Positions 8,698 to 17,631 of a stretch of 64,000 nt of DNA are shown here, one piece after another (within the stretch, counting starts at the first letter, position 1; the number at the start of each line of letters is the position of its first letter). The translations under genes and the position numbers were made by a program. This stretch comes from Oceanospirillum linum (GTDB taxonomy: Bacteria > Pseudomonadota > Gammaproteobacteria > Pseudomonadales > Halomonadaceae). Under the pieces are notes generated by a model, which ran no database searches, was not told the DNA's origin, and saw only the letters and a program-made list of their open reading frames with translations. The DNA is taken from positions 62,001-126,000 of the forward strand of contig NZ_MTSD02000001.1 in assembly GCF_001995095.2 (NCBI RefSeq). Direction: 5' to 3'.

Positions 8698-8715
8698 TGT
8701 AAGAGATATCCTACA
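8698..8715. promoter_or_regulatory. GacA/UvrY-type upstream activating site
   Basis: The 18-bp sequence TGTAAGAGATATCCTACA matches the GacA consensus TGTAAG-N6-CTTACA with one mismatch. In pseudomonads and relatives this element occurs almost only before rsm sRNA genes. Its position just upstream of the GGA-rich RNA at 8548-8642 makes both calls support each other. Confidence 0.75.
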
Positions 8716-8731
8716 AAAGGCTTAACTCTGA

Positions 8732-9586
8732 TCAGTTAAAAACGACCGTTTTATTCTCATGCACCAGAACACGATCCTCAATATGCCAACGCAAACCACG
8801 AGCCAGAACCGCTTTCTCAACATCTTTACCCAGGCGCACCATATCTTCGATAGTGTGCCGGTGGCTTACCCGTTGAATATCCTGGTCAATAATAGGCCCC
8901 GCATCCAGCTCTGCTGTCACATAATGGCAGGTAGCACCAATCAGTTTCACACCGCGCTCATAGGCCTGGTGGTAAGGCTTCGCACCAGCAAAAGACGGCA
9001 AAAAGCTGTGGTGAATATTGATGACACGTCCGGCATATTTCTGACATATATTCGGAGGCAGAATCTGCATATAGCGCGCAAGGACAACACAGTCAGCATT
9101 CGCCTCTTCAACCAGTTGCTCAACCTTATCGAAGGATGCCTGCTTGTTATTCTTATCCACCGGAACGTAGTGATACGGAATACCATGCCATTCCACCAGA
9201 TCACGAAAATCCTCATGATTGGAGATCACGCAGGGGATTTCAATCTTCAGCTCACCACTCTGCCAGCGATGCAACAGATCCACCAGGCAGTGCGACTCTT
9301 TACTGGCCATCAGCACCACACGCTTTTTCTGATCAGAATCTGAAATAAACCAATCCATTTCAAATTCACGGGCGATCGGCGAAAAAGCCGTACGGAACTC
9401 TTCCAGATCAAAGGGAACAGTATCAGCCCGAATCTCATGACGCATAAAGAACCAGTTCGCCATCCGGTCAGAGTGATGGCTGGCTTCGGTAATCCAGCCG
9501 CCATACATCGCCAGAAAGTTACTGACTTTTGCCACAATGCCTACCCGGTCAGGGCAGGAGATTACTAAGGTATATGTCCGTTCCAT
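8732..9586 (-). CDS. purU: Formyltetrahydrofolate deformylase PurU
   Basis: The enzyme hydrolyses 10-formyl-tetrahydrofolate to formate and tetrahydrofolate, balancing one-carbon units for purine synthesis. The 284-residue protein has an N-terminal ACT domain (TYTLVISCPDRVGIV) and a C-terminal formyl-transferase fold. The catalytic signature is present in NIHHSFLPSF, followed by GAKPYHQAYERG and the conserved Asp in ELDAGPII. The ATG at 9586 is chosen; the longer frame would need a TTG at 9595. The sRNA with its own promoter region lies just beyond the stop codon. Confidence 0.95.
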   Translation of the reverse strand: MERTYTLVISCPDRVGIVAKVSNFLAMYGGWITEASHHSDRMANWFFMRHEIRADTVPFDLEEFRTAFSPIAREFEMDWFISDSDQKKRVVLMASKESHCLVDLLHRWQSGELKIEIPCVISNHEDFRDLVEWHGIPYHYVPVDKNNKQASFDKVEQLVEEANADCVVLARYMQILPPNICQKYAGRVINIHHSFLPSFAGAKPYHQAYERGVKLIGATCHYVTAELDAGPIIDQDIQRVSHRHTIEDMVRLGKDVEKAVLARGLRWHIEDRVLVHENKTVVFN

Positions 9587-10062
9587 ATCTACCAATCAAC
9601 TCATTCAGTTCAGGGCGCCCGATTGGTTATTATCAAGGGGCTACAGCGGCCGCCGCCTAACCAGTTGATTCAACAACCCTTTAGACGGCAATTCGTAAAA
9701 ATTTCGGAGCCGGTATTCTACACCAAAAGACCTCTTTTGCACCTGCGCAAGGCAAAACCTGCTATACAGACTACAGCTTTAACCATCATGTCTGTCCAGT
9801 GCGTTTAAATCACATACCGGCAGTATAAAAAGAGTGCTAACCTGAATAGTATCACTTCAAGAAAAACGAAAACGCACCAAAAAAGGCCAAAGTAAAATTA
9901 AAATGCACATGGCGCACCAAAATAGATCACAGGAAATTCCAACCTTGTGCATAAAGCATCGCAACATGCTGAATTCTGGTGCTTTCCTGCCGGTAAAGTT
10001 TCTCGGTATTCTGGCCTGTTTTGTGCATCATGGGCATACCCCTTATCACAGGACAGCGCATA
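9587..10062. other. Intergenic stretch, no gene seen
   Basis: This 476-base gap separates the divergent purU and EAL genes. Both short open frames inside it have atypical composition and no recognisable product. It is AT-rich around 9790-9900 and should hold the promoters of both neighbours. I see no convincing operator or RNA element. Confidence 0.5.
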
Positions 10063-11412
10063 ATGGTTACAAAACAATATTTGTCCGACAGCCATCTACC
10101 ACCACCTGAACGTATCCGCCAATTAGGGATTCACCCTAATAGGATCGGCCAGGATCAGGGGCGTTTTTTCGGACATTTTTCAGGTTATGCCCTGCACAGC
10201 CACTATCAGCCTATTATTTCGCTGACGCACCAACGCACTGTCGGTTACGAAGCACTGATGCGCCCATTCCTGGGGCAAACCCAGGAGTCACCTTTGGCTC
10301 TTTTTGCCCGGTGCCATACGCCAACACAAATCTGCCACCTGGATCGGATCAGCCGCGCCCTACACCTGATGAACTTCCGACAGTTGGGTATAAAAGATGG
10401 TTGGCTATTTCTTAATATCCGGGGGGAAGAGATACGTCAGAGTAATATGGACGCCGCAGGAGTACGCCGTACTCTGGCGGAATTTGGCTTTCAGCCGGGC
10501 CAGATCGTTCTGGAAATTCTGGAAGACGCGGTCCATGACGAAATGCTTCTGGCTGAATTTGTTCAGGAATTCCGTAATGCCGGATTTCTGGTCGCCATCG
10601 ATGATTTTGGTACCGGTCAGTCCAACTTTGACCGCATCTGGAAGATCAATCCGAATATAGTAAAACTGGACCGCTCCATGGTACGTAACGCCCATCAGCA
10701 ACCCAGAGCCCGCCGCATATTCCCGCGCCTGGTCAGCCTGCTGAGGGAAACGGAGTCACTGGTTCTGATCGAGGGTATTGAAAACCAGGATGAAGCCTTA
10801 CTGGCCATGGATACAGATGCCGATATGGTACAGGGCTTCTATTTTGCCCGTCCCACCGCCGATGGTCAGGCACATCATGATTTGCCCGGCACCATAGATA
10901 AACTGCACAAAGAGTACGCTAGCCATCAGCGACAACGACGCGTTAACTTTCAGTGTCAGCTGACAACATTTGAAAACCTTATGACGACATGTGCCGACCT
11001 GCTTCGTCAGGAGCAAAGCTTTGAGCAGAGCAGCAAGTTGTTACTGGAACAGGAAGGCTGCCGCCGTATATTTTTACTCGATGGCGACGGCTGCCAAATC
11101 ACCCGCACTATCGCTCCGACCCATACTGAGAATAACAACCCATACCATCCTCTTAAAAATGCTCAGGGAGCAAACTGGGCCAGGCGAAAATACTTTCAGC
11201 GGGCGATCGAGTCCCCTGATCGCGTCTGCATTTCCCGGCCATACCTGGCACTGCCGGACGCCAGTATTGATGTTACATTCGCCATCGCCTTCAAACATAA
11301 CAACAAGCGTTATGTTCTGTGCTGCGATGTGGATTCACGTTACATCGATGACGCCGGAGATTTGTTGCAGCAGGGGAGAATGGTTTCCCAGTCCACCGGA
11401 TCGGATGAATAG
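10063..11412 (+). CDS. EAL-domain cyclic di-GMP phosphodiesterase with C-terminal accessory domain
   Basis: The 449-residue soluble protein starts with an EAL domain that would hydrolyse cyclic di-GMP to pGpG. The catalytic set looks complete: YEALMRP for the signature, Asn in LFLNIRG, Glu in LEILED, the DDFGTG pair, Lys in IVKLDRS, Glu in IEGIEN and Gln in VQGFYFARP. The last ~150 residues form a separate mixed alpha/beta region that I cannot name and that could be a GAF-like sensor. No membrane helix or GGDEF domain is present. The ATG at 10063 (MVTKQYL) follows AGGA at good distance. A longer frame starts only with TTG at 10021. Confidence 0.88.
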   Translation: MVTKQYLSDSHLPPPERIRQLGIHPNRIGQDQGRFFGHFSGYALHSHYQPIISLTHQRTVGYEALMRPFLGQTQESPLALFARCHTPTQICHLDRISRALHLMNFRQLGIKDGWLFLNIRGEEIRQSNMDAAGVRRTLAEFGFQPGQIVLEILEDAVHDEMLLAEFVQEFRNAGFLVAIDDFGTGQSNFDRIWKINPNIVKLDRSMVRNAHQQPRARRIFPRLVSLLRETESLVLIEGIENQDEALLAMDTDADMVQGFYFARPTADGQAHHDLPGTIDKLHKEYASHQRQRRVNFQCQLTTFENLMTTCADLLRQEQSFEQSSKLLLEQEGCRRIFLLDGDGCQITRTIAPTHTENNNPYHPLKNAQGANWARRKYFQRAIESPDRVCISRPYLALPDASIDVTFAIAFKHNNKRYVLCCDVDSRYIDDAGDLLQQGRMVSQSTGSDE

Positions 11413-11606
11413 CCCGATCCAAGCAACCGACTTTCTTTATCCAGAGAAAACACTAAACCATTATCCGGAGAGAACACAAACCACTTGTCCCTGAGCCTCT
11501 CTGTTTCACGACAGGCTGCAGATCTCAGGTTCGGATTGTCACGCCCGCATACAGAGTCTAATATGCCCTTTCATCTCATTGTCACAAGCCGACAGAGAAG
11601 GGAATT

Positions 11607-13133
11607 ATGACTGCCGTATTCGACACTGAAAAACAGCCCTTTCCACTGGTGATCCGCTCACTGGGCATCGACACGCATCAGGAACCCACTGTTTACCTGC
11701 GACGCAACAGCCATGTATGCCGGGCAGAGGGATTCACCACAGCATCAAGAGTGCAGATCGATAACGAGCACTCCCGTATTATTGCCACCCTGCATATTGT
11801 CGACAACGAGACCCTCCTCGCTCCCGGGGAAATCGGCCTGTCTAACTCAGCAGCAAAAGCGTTGAATGCCCCGGATGGCAGCATTGTCCATGTCTGCCAC
11901 CCAAAACCGATCCGCTCCCTGAGCCACCTGCGTCACAAAGTGTATGGCCACCGACTGAATGATGCACAGATGAAAAGCATTATTCAGGATATCATCGCCG
12001 GACTGTATGCTGACGTACATCTGGCAACCTTTATTACCGCCTGTGCCGGTGACAACCTGAATCAGGATGAAATTATCTGCCTGACCCGGGCTATGTTGGA
12101 AGCCGGGGAAAACCTGGATTGGCAGCAATCTCTGGTCGTGGATAAACACTGTGTTGGCGGGCTCCCCGGAAACCGAACCACCCCAATCGTCGTCAGCATA
12201 GTGACGGCCTGTGGTGGCATCATGCCTAAAACCTCATCCCGTGCAATCACATCCCCCGCCGGAACCGCTGACACCATGAGCACCATGACCGATGTAGAGC
12301 TGGATCTGGATGTGCTGAAACAGGTTGTCAATCAGGAAGGGGGCTGTCTCGCCTGGGGAGGCTCCGTCCACCTGAGTCCGGCTGATGATATCCTGATTCG
12401 TGCCGAACGGGAGCTTGATCTGGATAGCGAAGGTCAAATGGTTGCATCAGTGCTATCAAAAAAAATTGCCGCAGGCTCCAGTCATGTCCTGATCGATATT
12501 CCTGTCGGTCCGACCGCCAAAGTACGCTCTGACGAAGCTGCCAACCTGCTCTCCCGCCTACTGATCAATACCGGTGCGGCCCTGGGGCTGAAGGTTGAAG
12601 TCATCTGCACCGACGGAACTCAACCGGTCGGCCACGGTATCGGCCCGGCACTGGAAGCCGTGGACATTATCAAAGTATTAAAAAATGACATTGACGCTCC
12701 TCAGGACCTTAAAGAGCGTGCTTTGCTTCTGGCTGGAAAAATTCTTGAAATGGCGGGGCTGGCCCCCGCAGGCGAAGGCTGGGGAAAAGCCTGTAAAACC
12801 TTAGAAAACGGCACCGCCTGGCAGAAATTCCACCGGATATGCAACATGCAGGGCGGGTTTAAACAGCCCCCTACCGCCCACTATCAATACAGCTGGAGCA
12901 GTGAAACGTCCGGCAAGGTTACAGAGATCGACAACCGGCACCTGGCAAAGCTGGCCAAACTGGCAGGGGCTCCGGAAGATTTAGCCGCAGGTGTCACTCT
13001 GGATGTCAAACTTGGTCATACCGTCCTTCAGGGGGATACGCTGCTAATGATTCATGCAGAAAGCCCCGGCGCCCTGAACTACGCCATTGAGTTTCTGCAG
13101 GATCACAAAGATATGATACGGATTCAGGCCTGA
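11607..13133 (+). CDS. Thymidine phosphorylase family protein, long (AMP-phosphorylase-like) form
   Basis: The 508-residue protein belongs to the pyrimidine-nucleoside/AMP phosphorylase family. It has the extra ~90-residue N-terminal domain seen in archaeal AMP phosphorylase and absent from the ~440-residue DeoA. The phosphate-binding motif appears as DKHCVGGLPG near residue 180, followed by SRAITSPAGTADTM, and the C-terminal domain is complete. The reaction is phosphorolysis of a nucleoside to base plus (deoxy)ribose 1-phosphate, or of a nucleotide to base plus ribose 1,5-bisphosphate; sequence alone does not decide. GAAGGGA precedes ATG 11607. A PRPP-synthetase homologue follows 94 bases later in the same direction, which points to pentose-phosphate salvage. 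Confidence 0.85.
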   Translation: MTAVFDTEKQPFPLVIRSLGIDTHQEPTVYLRRNSHVCRAEGFTTASRVQIDNEHSRIIATLHIVDNETLLAPGEIGLSNSAAKALNAPDGSIVHVCHPKPIRSLSHLRHKVYGHRLNDAQMKSIIQDIIAGLYADVHLATFITACAGDNLNQDEIICLTRAMLEAGENLDWQQSLVVDKHCVGGLPGNRTTPIVVSIVTACGGIMPKTSSRAITSPAGTADTMSTMTDVELDLDVLKQVVNQEGGCLAWGGSVHLSPADDILIRAERELDLDSEGQMVASVLSKKIAAGSSHVLIDIPVGPTAKVRSDEAANLLSRLLINTGAALGLKVEVICTDGTQPVGHGIGPALEAVDIIKVLKNDIDAPQDLKERALLLAGKILEMAGLAPAGEGWGKACKTLENGTAWQKFHRICNMQGGFKQPPTAHYQYSWSSETSGKVTEIDNRHLAKLAKLAGAPEDLAAGVTLDVKLGHTVLQGDTLLMIHAESPGALNYAIEFLQDHKDMIRIQA

Positions 13134-13227
13134 GTCAGGCCATAACAGCAAACCCGGCAGTCTCAAACGACGACAAACAAAACAAAGGGCCTTTATACAG
13201 GCACTAAACAAGCAGAAGTACTGATTT

Positions 13228-14121
13228 ATGACTCCGATTCTATTCGACCTGAACGATGCCAGCAGCCTGAAAGCAGGGCTAACACAGCAACTGAATGCAG
13301 AAGAAGGGCAGCTGAACCAGCGGCGCTTCCCCGATGGCGAGAGCTACCTCCAGGTGATCACACCCGTTAAAGACCGTGTGACCCTGATACTCTGTACGCT
13401 GTATCAACCGGATGAAAAATTCTTACCCCTGATCTATCTGGCTGAAACGCTGAAAGAGATGGGTGCCCGTCAGGTAGTTCTGATCGCACCTTATCTGGCC
13501 TATATGCGCCAGGATAAGCGCTTTCACGAAGGCGAATGCATTACATCGATCTATTTTGCCCGGCTGATAAGCCAGAGTTTTGACCACCTAATTACGGTTG
13601 ACCCGCACCTGCATCGCTACCACTCTCTGGATGAGATATACACTATACCCAGTCAGGTTGTGGCTTCAGCGAAATCTGTCGCCCGATGGATCAGCCGGGA
13701 AGTTGAGCGTCCACTGCTGATCGGACCCGACATAGAAAGTGAGCAATGGGTTGCTGAAGTCGCTCAGCTGGCCAATGCGCCTTTTGAGGTTCTGCTGAAA
13801 GAGCGCCACGGAGATCGTGATGTCAGTGTCTCACTGCCTCACGTGGAGCGCTATCAACAGCATACACCCGTTCTGGTGGATGATATTATTTCCAGTGGGC
13901 GCACCATGATTGAAACCATTCAGCACCTGCAGGTCGCCGGGATGCAGAAAGCGGTCTGTATCGGCACCCACGGCCTGTTTGCAGACCAGGCCTACCAACA
14001 GATTCAAAAAGCCCACGTCGAAAAAGTTATTACCTGCAATACGGTTTGCCACATCAGTAACGGGATAGATATGGCCCCGGACCTGGCCGGAGCTGTACAA
14101 AATATTCTCACTGAACAATGA
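13228..14121 (+). CDS. Ribose-phosphate pyrophosphokinase homologue
   Basis: The 297-residue protein has the two-domain phosphoribosyltransferase fold of PRPP synthetase: FPDGE for the flexible-loop region, PYLAYMRQDKRF for the ATP loop, DPHLH for the metal site, and LVDDIISSGRTM for the ribose-phosphate loop. It is shorter than housekeeping Prs (~315 residues) and diverges in the metal motif (DPHLHR instead of the usual D-L-H-A), so it is a paralogue rather than the main Prs. It probably forms PRPP from ATP and a pentose phosphate. The pairing with the phosphorylase at 11607 suggests it uses the sugar phosphate released there. This is inference. Confidence 0.82.
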   Translation: MTPILFDLNDASSLKAGLTQQLNAEEGQLNQRRFPDGESYLQVITPVKDRVTLILCTLYQPDEKFLPLIYLAETLKEMGARQVVLIAPYLAYMRQDKRFHEGECITSIYFARLISQSFDHLITVDPHLHRYHSLDEIYTIPSQVVASAKSVARWISREVERPLLIGPDIESEQWVAEVAQLANAPFEVLLKERHGDRDVSVSLPHVERYQQHTPVLVDDIISSGRTMIETIQHLQVAGMQKAVCIGTHGLFADQAYQQIQKAHVEKVITCNTVCHISNGIDMAPDLAGAVQNILTEQ

Positions 14122-14151
14122 AAATAACAGCGCTCTGATGACTGGAAGTAT

Positions 14152-14179
14152 GAGCCCGTTTACCTACGTAAGCGGGCTC
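14152..14179 (+). terminator. Hairpin after the PRPP-synthetase homologue
   Basis: GAGCCCGTTTAC and GTAAGCGGGCTC form a 12-bp stem with one G-T wobble and a CTAC loop, 30 bases after the stop codon. It lacks a clear T run, so it may be a weak terminator or a 3'-end stabiliser. Confidence 0.5.
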
Positions 14180-14526
14180 AGGGTGTAACTTCCGTTACCT
14201 TAGGTTTCACCTGTGTAACCAAGGCTCTCCAGCAACACTGAATGCTCTGAAAACAATAACAAAATCCCCTGCTATTCCTACCCAAACGTCGCCGTAAGAC
14301 TACAAAATTACAGGCCTTCAGTTAAAAACACCAAATGTCATATCCACTAAAGAAAATGTCGCCTATTCATTAGAAAGCCAACGCCAGCTGGGCTAAAATC
14401 CTACCCTAGACTAAAGTTTACTCTCAAACACTATTGATTAACGCTGCGACCTTACTGAATTGTGGTTCGGGGCCATGCTTAATCGGGTGTTTCTTTGTTT
14501 TTCCTGCCGACTTAAAGGAAGTTGCC
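14180..14526. other. Intergenic stretch before the DUF3461 gene
   Basis: About 350 bases without a supported gene. It carries several GTAAC/GTTAC pentamers at 14185-14220 and then AT-rich sequence that probably holds the promoter of the DUF3461 gene. An open frame runs in from 14434 but it is only the 5' extension of that gene. Confidence 0.5.
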
Positions 14527-14919
14527 ATGAGTATGGAAGACGGCTTTGAAACCCTGAAAAAAATGGGTATCGAGAATGTCCGTGATATCGAAAAATTCAC
14601 CTCTCGCACCGAAGGTGACCACGACATTCTGAAAATCTATTTCCAGCGCCACCACGGTGACTGGTTTGCCAAGAGCAAAAAGTTCAAATTCCCACGGGTT
14701 CATAAAGACCGCCGTGTCAATGAAGGCCTGGTGACATACCGTCCGACCACAGAGCCGTCGGCAATTTATCTCCATGCAGTGGATGAACTTGAGAAGCTGG
14801 TTGCCACCGAGCAAAAAGCAGAAGATAAAAAAGAACTACTACTGGAAGAGATCGAGCATCTGGAAAAAGTAGTTCAGCGCAAAATATCAGATATTCGTCG
14901 TCAGATTGAAGAGCTGTAA
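14527..14919 (+). CDS. DUF3461 family protein
   Basis: The 130-residue protein is highly charged and has no signal peptide or membrane helix. The N-terminal half contains the typical DUF3461 phrases EKFTSRTEGDHDILKIYF and FKFPRVHKD. The C-terminal ~50 residues are a Glu/Lys-rich coiled coil. The family function is unknown; the coiled coil suggests oligomerisation. ATG 14527 is preferred because AAGGAAG sits 7 bases upstream. It ends in a strong bidirectional terminator. Confidence 0.85.
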   Translation: MSMEDGFETLKKMGIENVRDIEKFTSRTEGDHDILKIYFQRHHGDWFAKSKKFKFPRVHKDRRVNEGLVTYRPTTEPSAIYLHAVDELEKLVATEQKAEDKKELLLEEIEHLEKVVQRKISDIRRQIEEL

Positions 14920-14986
14920 AAGCTTACAGCCTGCACGGGTGAGCTAATTTAGTCCCCTCGTGTTCTGAATGACTAAGACGCACGAC

Positions 14987-15028
14987 AAAAAACGGAGCAC
15001 TTTCATAGGAAAGATGCTCCGTTTTTTT
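14987..15028. terminator. Bidirectional terminator, DUF3461 gene / SLC13 transporter
   Basis: A 7-bp CGGAGCA/TGCTCCG stem, extended by A6 on the left and T7 on the right, has a 15-base loop. It serves both convergent genes. Confidence 0.9.
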
Positions 15029-15066
15029 ATACCAGACCTTCACTTTTATTTTTAGTCCCGCCCGAA

Positions 15067-16470
15067 CTACAGCATCAACCAGCTGGCCACACCGATCAGG
15101 CCTATCATCGCGATATTCAGCAACGCCCCAGCCCGCATCATTTGCCGTTGCGGCACATAGCCCGAGCCAAACACGATGGCATTGGGCGGTGTTGCCACCG
15201 GCAGCATAAAGGCACAGGAAGCAGAAATGGCGATAACCGCTGCCAATATGACTGGCGACAACCCCATCGCCTGCGCAATGGAAACAAAAATAGGCACCAA
15301 CAACGCACTACTGGCCGTATTGCTGGCAATTTCAGTCAGCATGACCACAAAAGCGGTGATCACCAACATAAAAATAATCAACGGAGCCCCTTCCAAAAAA
15401 CCGCTGATCGACTCCGCCAGAAATACACTGGAACCGGTCGCTTTCAGAACAGCCGATAACGTCAGACCACCACCAAACAGCAGTAGAACCCCCCAGTCCG
15501 CAGACTGTTCAATATCCTTCCAGTTCACCAGCTTCAGAGCACACAATAATACGATGGCAAAGAGTGCAACCATGGCATCAAAGCTTTTGCTGATCCCCAT
15601 AAACTGCGAAACCGGCTTACTGAACAGCCACAGCGCCACAGTTACCAGAAAAACCCCTAAAGTAAGCCACTGCTGAGTGCCCATCGGCCTGGCATCACTA
15701 TCCATATCAAATGTACGTGACAGGTCCGGACGGAAGACCAGCCATAATAGCGCCAACATAACAGGAAACATCAAAAGAACTGCAGGTATACCGATCTTCA
15801 TCCACTCGGCAAAGCTAATACCGACAGCCGCCGCCGCAATGGCATTAGGCGGACTGCCAACCAGGGTGCCTATGCCACCAATATTGGCAGAGTAAGCGAC
15901 CCCCAGCAGCACAAACCAATAGGTATTACGGTTCTGCTCGTAGGGCAGACGACTCAGCATACCCAGCGCCAAAGGCAGCATCATAGCGGTTGTGGCTGTA
16001 TTTGAAATCCACATAGAGACAAACGCAGCGGTAAAAAAAAGCAACACACTGGCTAACAGCATTCTTCCCCGTGCAGCCCTGATCACCAGCCCTGCGATAC
16101 GCTCATCCAACCGCTGCTTATGTAACGCTGAAGCCAGCGCAAAACCGCCCAAAAAGAGGAAAATAATAGGATTGGCAAAGTTCTTCATCGCCTCCGGTAC
16201 GGTAAAGACACCGGACGCCACCGCCAGGATCGGCACCAGAAGAGCGGTTACCGTGATATGAAAAGTCTCCGTCATCCAGAGCAGAGCCACAGAAGTCAGA
16301 ATCGCCAGGCCGATTCTCAGCTGCAGATCCAGATCTGTGCCATAAAAAATGCCTAAACCTGATAATACCGACAATAACAAAGTGATATGAGTGCGTTGCA
16401 CGCTGATCGCTCCACATAAAGAGGCTGAAAAGGGCATTCTACCAAGCTTTGCCGCGAAAAAAGAATCCAT
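15067..16470 (-). CDS. SLC13/DASS-family sodium:anion symporter
   Basis: The 467-residue protein has about twelve membrane helices. The C-terminal half carries the family signature with SASCAFMLPVATPPNAIVFG, and a matching repeat earlier reads GTLVGSPPNAIAAA; these two hairpin regions form the Na+/substrate sites. SNTATTAMML and SNTASSALL are the paired S-N-T motifs. Likely substrates are C4-dicarboxylates, citrate or sulfate, taken up with Na+, as usual in marine bacteria. The exact anion cannot be set from sequence. The start at 16470 is uncertain by a few codons. Confidence 0.87.
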   Translation of the reverse strand: MDSFFAAKLGRMPFSASLCGAISVQRTHITLLLSVLSGLGIFYGTDLDLQLRIGLAILTSVALLWMTETFHITVTALLVPILAVASGVFTVPEAMKNFANPIIFLFLGGFALASALHKQRLDERIAGLVIRAARGRMLLASVLLFFTAAFVSMWISNTATTAMMLPLALGMLSRLPYEQNRNTYWFVLLGVAYSANIGGIGTLVGSPPNAIAAAAVGISFAEWMKIGIPAVLLMFPVMLALLWLVFRPDLSRTFDMDSDARPMGTQQWLTLGVFLVTVALWLFSKPVSQFMGISKSFDAMVALFAIVLLCALKLVNWKDIEQSADWGVLLLFGGGLTLSAVLKATGSSVFLAESISGFLEGAPLIIFMLVITAFVVMLTEIASNTASSALLVPIFVSIAQAMGLSPVILAAVIAISASCAFMLPVATPPNAIVFGSGYVPQRQMMRAGALLNIAMIGLIGVASWLML

Positions 16471-16632
16471 AAACCTATCCTGTCAGAAAATGAGATCAGA
16501 CAGAAACATTCCGGATACAGACATCGGTCACGCTCTCAACAAATTACAACATGGATAAATGGGCATTCTTTGAAAAAGTAAGTAATATCCATGCATAAAC
16601 CATATCGGGCCGAATCAAAAAAGAGGTTTACT

Positions 16633-17331
16633 GTGAACAAGCTAGCCACTGCCAAACGCTCACGAGCAATAACCACAGAGGAAGTTCTTCTGATTCTCTG
16701 CCACTCGGTAAATGAAGTACTGAACAACGCCGGTAACAAAAAGGTGGAATATTCACCTATGGTGCAGAAAATTAACAAAACCTGCCTGCGACCGGATATC
16801 GGTTGCTTTGTATTATTTGATGGCGGCTTTTCCGGGTTGGTTATTATCAACTTTACCGCAGAAGCCGCCATGGAGATCTATCGCAAATACCTGCTAAGTA
16901 TGGGGATGCCGGAAAGCGAGCTGGCCCAGTTCCACACCTCAGACGAGGTAGGCAATGTAATGGGTGAGATTATGAATCAGATCGTAGGTGACTTTACCAA
17001 CAAGGTACGCCACCAGCTAAGAACCTCTATCACCCAGAGCCAACCAAAGATGATGGCGATCAACAAACAGGTTCAGATCTCGGTCAACACAACTCTGGAT
17101 CAGCCCCAGTCCCGTCGGGTGACCTTTAACACCGAAGATAACAACATCTTCTACCTTGAACTCTCCATGGACAAAACAGAGTTTATTAAACTCCACGACT
17201 TTGATGAAGATGAACTGGAAAACCCGGATGATATTCTGGCAGATAACCCCCGGCACTCAGGAAAGCGTGCAACACCTGAGGCCCGGAGCAATAATGACCA
17301 TGATGACTTGATGAACGACCTGGGGATCTGA
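16633..17331 (+). CDS. DUF3334 family protein with CheX/CheC-like fold
   Basis: The protein is 232 residues from GTG 16633, which follows AAGAGG at 7 bases. An upstream in-frame ATG at 16591 lacks a binding site. Conserved DUF3334 text is clear, for example CLRPDIGCFVLFDGGFSGLVVI-like sequence and AAMEIYRKYLL. The segment GEIMNQIVGD fits the E-x-x-N-x-x-x-G pattern used by the CheC/CheX/FliY phosphatases of phospho-CheY, which suggests a phosphatase or adaptor in a signalling path. The C-terminal ~60 residues are acidic and probably disordered. No chemotaxis genes are adjacent. Function is inferred from fold only. Confidence 0.75.
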   Translation: MNKLATAKRSRAITTEEVLLILCHSVNEVLNNAGNKKVEYSPMVQKINKTCLRPDIGCFVLFDGGFSGLVIINFTAEAAMEIYRKYLLSMGMPESELAQFHTSDEVGNVMGEIMNQIVGDFTNKVRHQLRTSITQSQPKMMAINKQVQISVNTTLDQPQSRRVTFNTEDNNIFYLELSMDKTEFIKLHDFDEDELENPDDILADNPRHSGKRATPEARSNNDHDDLMNDLGI

Positions 17332-17631
17332 TCAGAACCCTTGTCTGGAAACAATCCAGTTCTGTCTGCCGGATACCACCAGATCCGGCGGGCAAACCAG
17401 ACCACCTGTCTCTCTCCCCTCCTTTCTTTGTAACCCCCTCCCTCTTTGTCTACCCGTTAAACCTATCCAGGCCTCGCATAATAAATCGCTGGACAATGTA
17501 AATAGCAACAAACAACATAAATAAACGATAATCAATCTCATTTAAGAGAAGAGATATTAAACGGAACAAAACCGGTATGTCAGGAAACCTTTGCTCCGCA
17601 TACCCCAAGCAACGCCGGAGTCCGCTTCGCC
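17332..17631. other. Intergenic stretch with fagA-fumC promoter
   Basis: Three hundred bases with no supported gene. The right half is AT-rich and contains the Fur-like site at 17526-17540. A short minus-strand open frame across it has no sign of being real. Confidence 0.5.
17526..17540. promoter_or_regulatory. Possible Fur box upstream of fagA-fumC
   Basis: CGATAATCAATCTCA fits the 7-1-7 Fur pattern TGATAAT-N-ATTATCA at 11 of 14 positions and lies 92 bases before fagA. Iron-regulated fagA-fumC operons are known in Pseudomonas, so the location is sensible. The match alone is moderate. Confidence 0.45.

Noticed and set aside
8465-8725. Open frame of 86 codons on the plus strand
   Set aside because: It runs antisense through the Rsm-like RNA, has no supporting start signal and unusual composition.
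9903-10109. Small open frames in the purU-EAL gap
   Set aside because: They overlap each other and the EAL gene start and resemble random reading.
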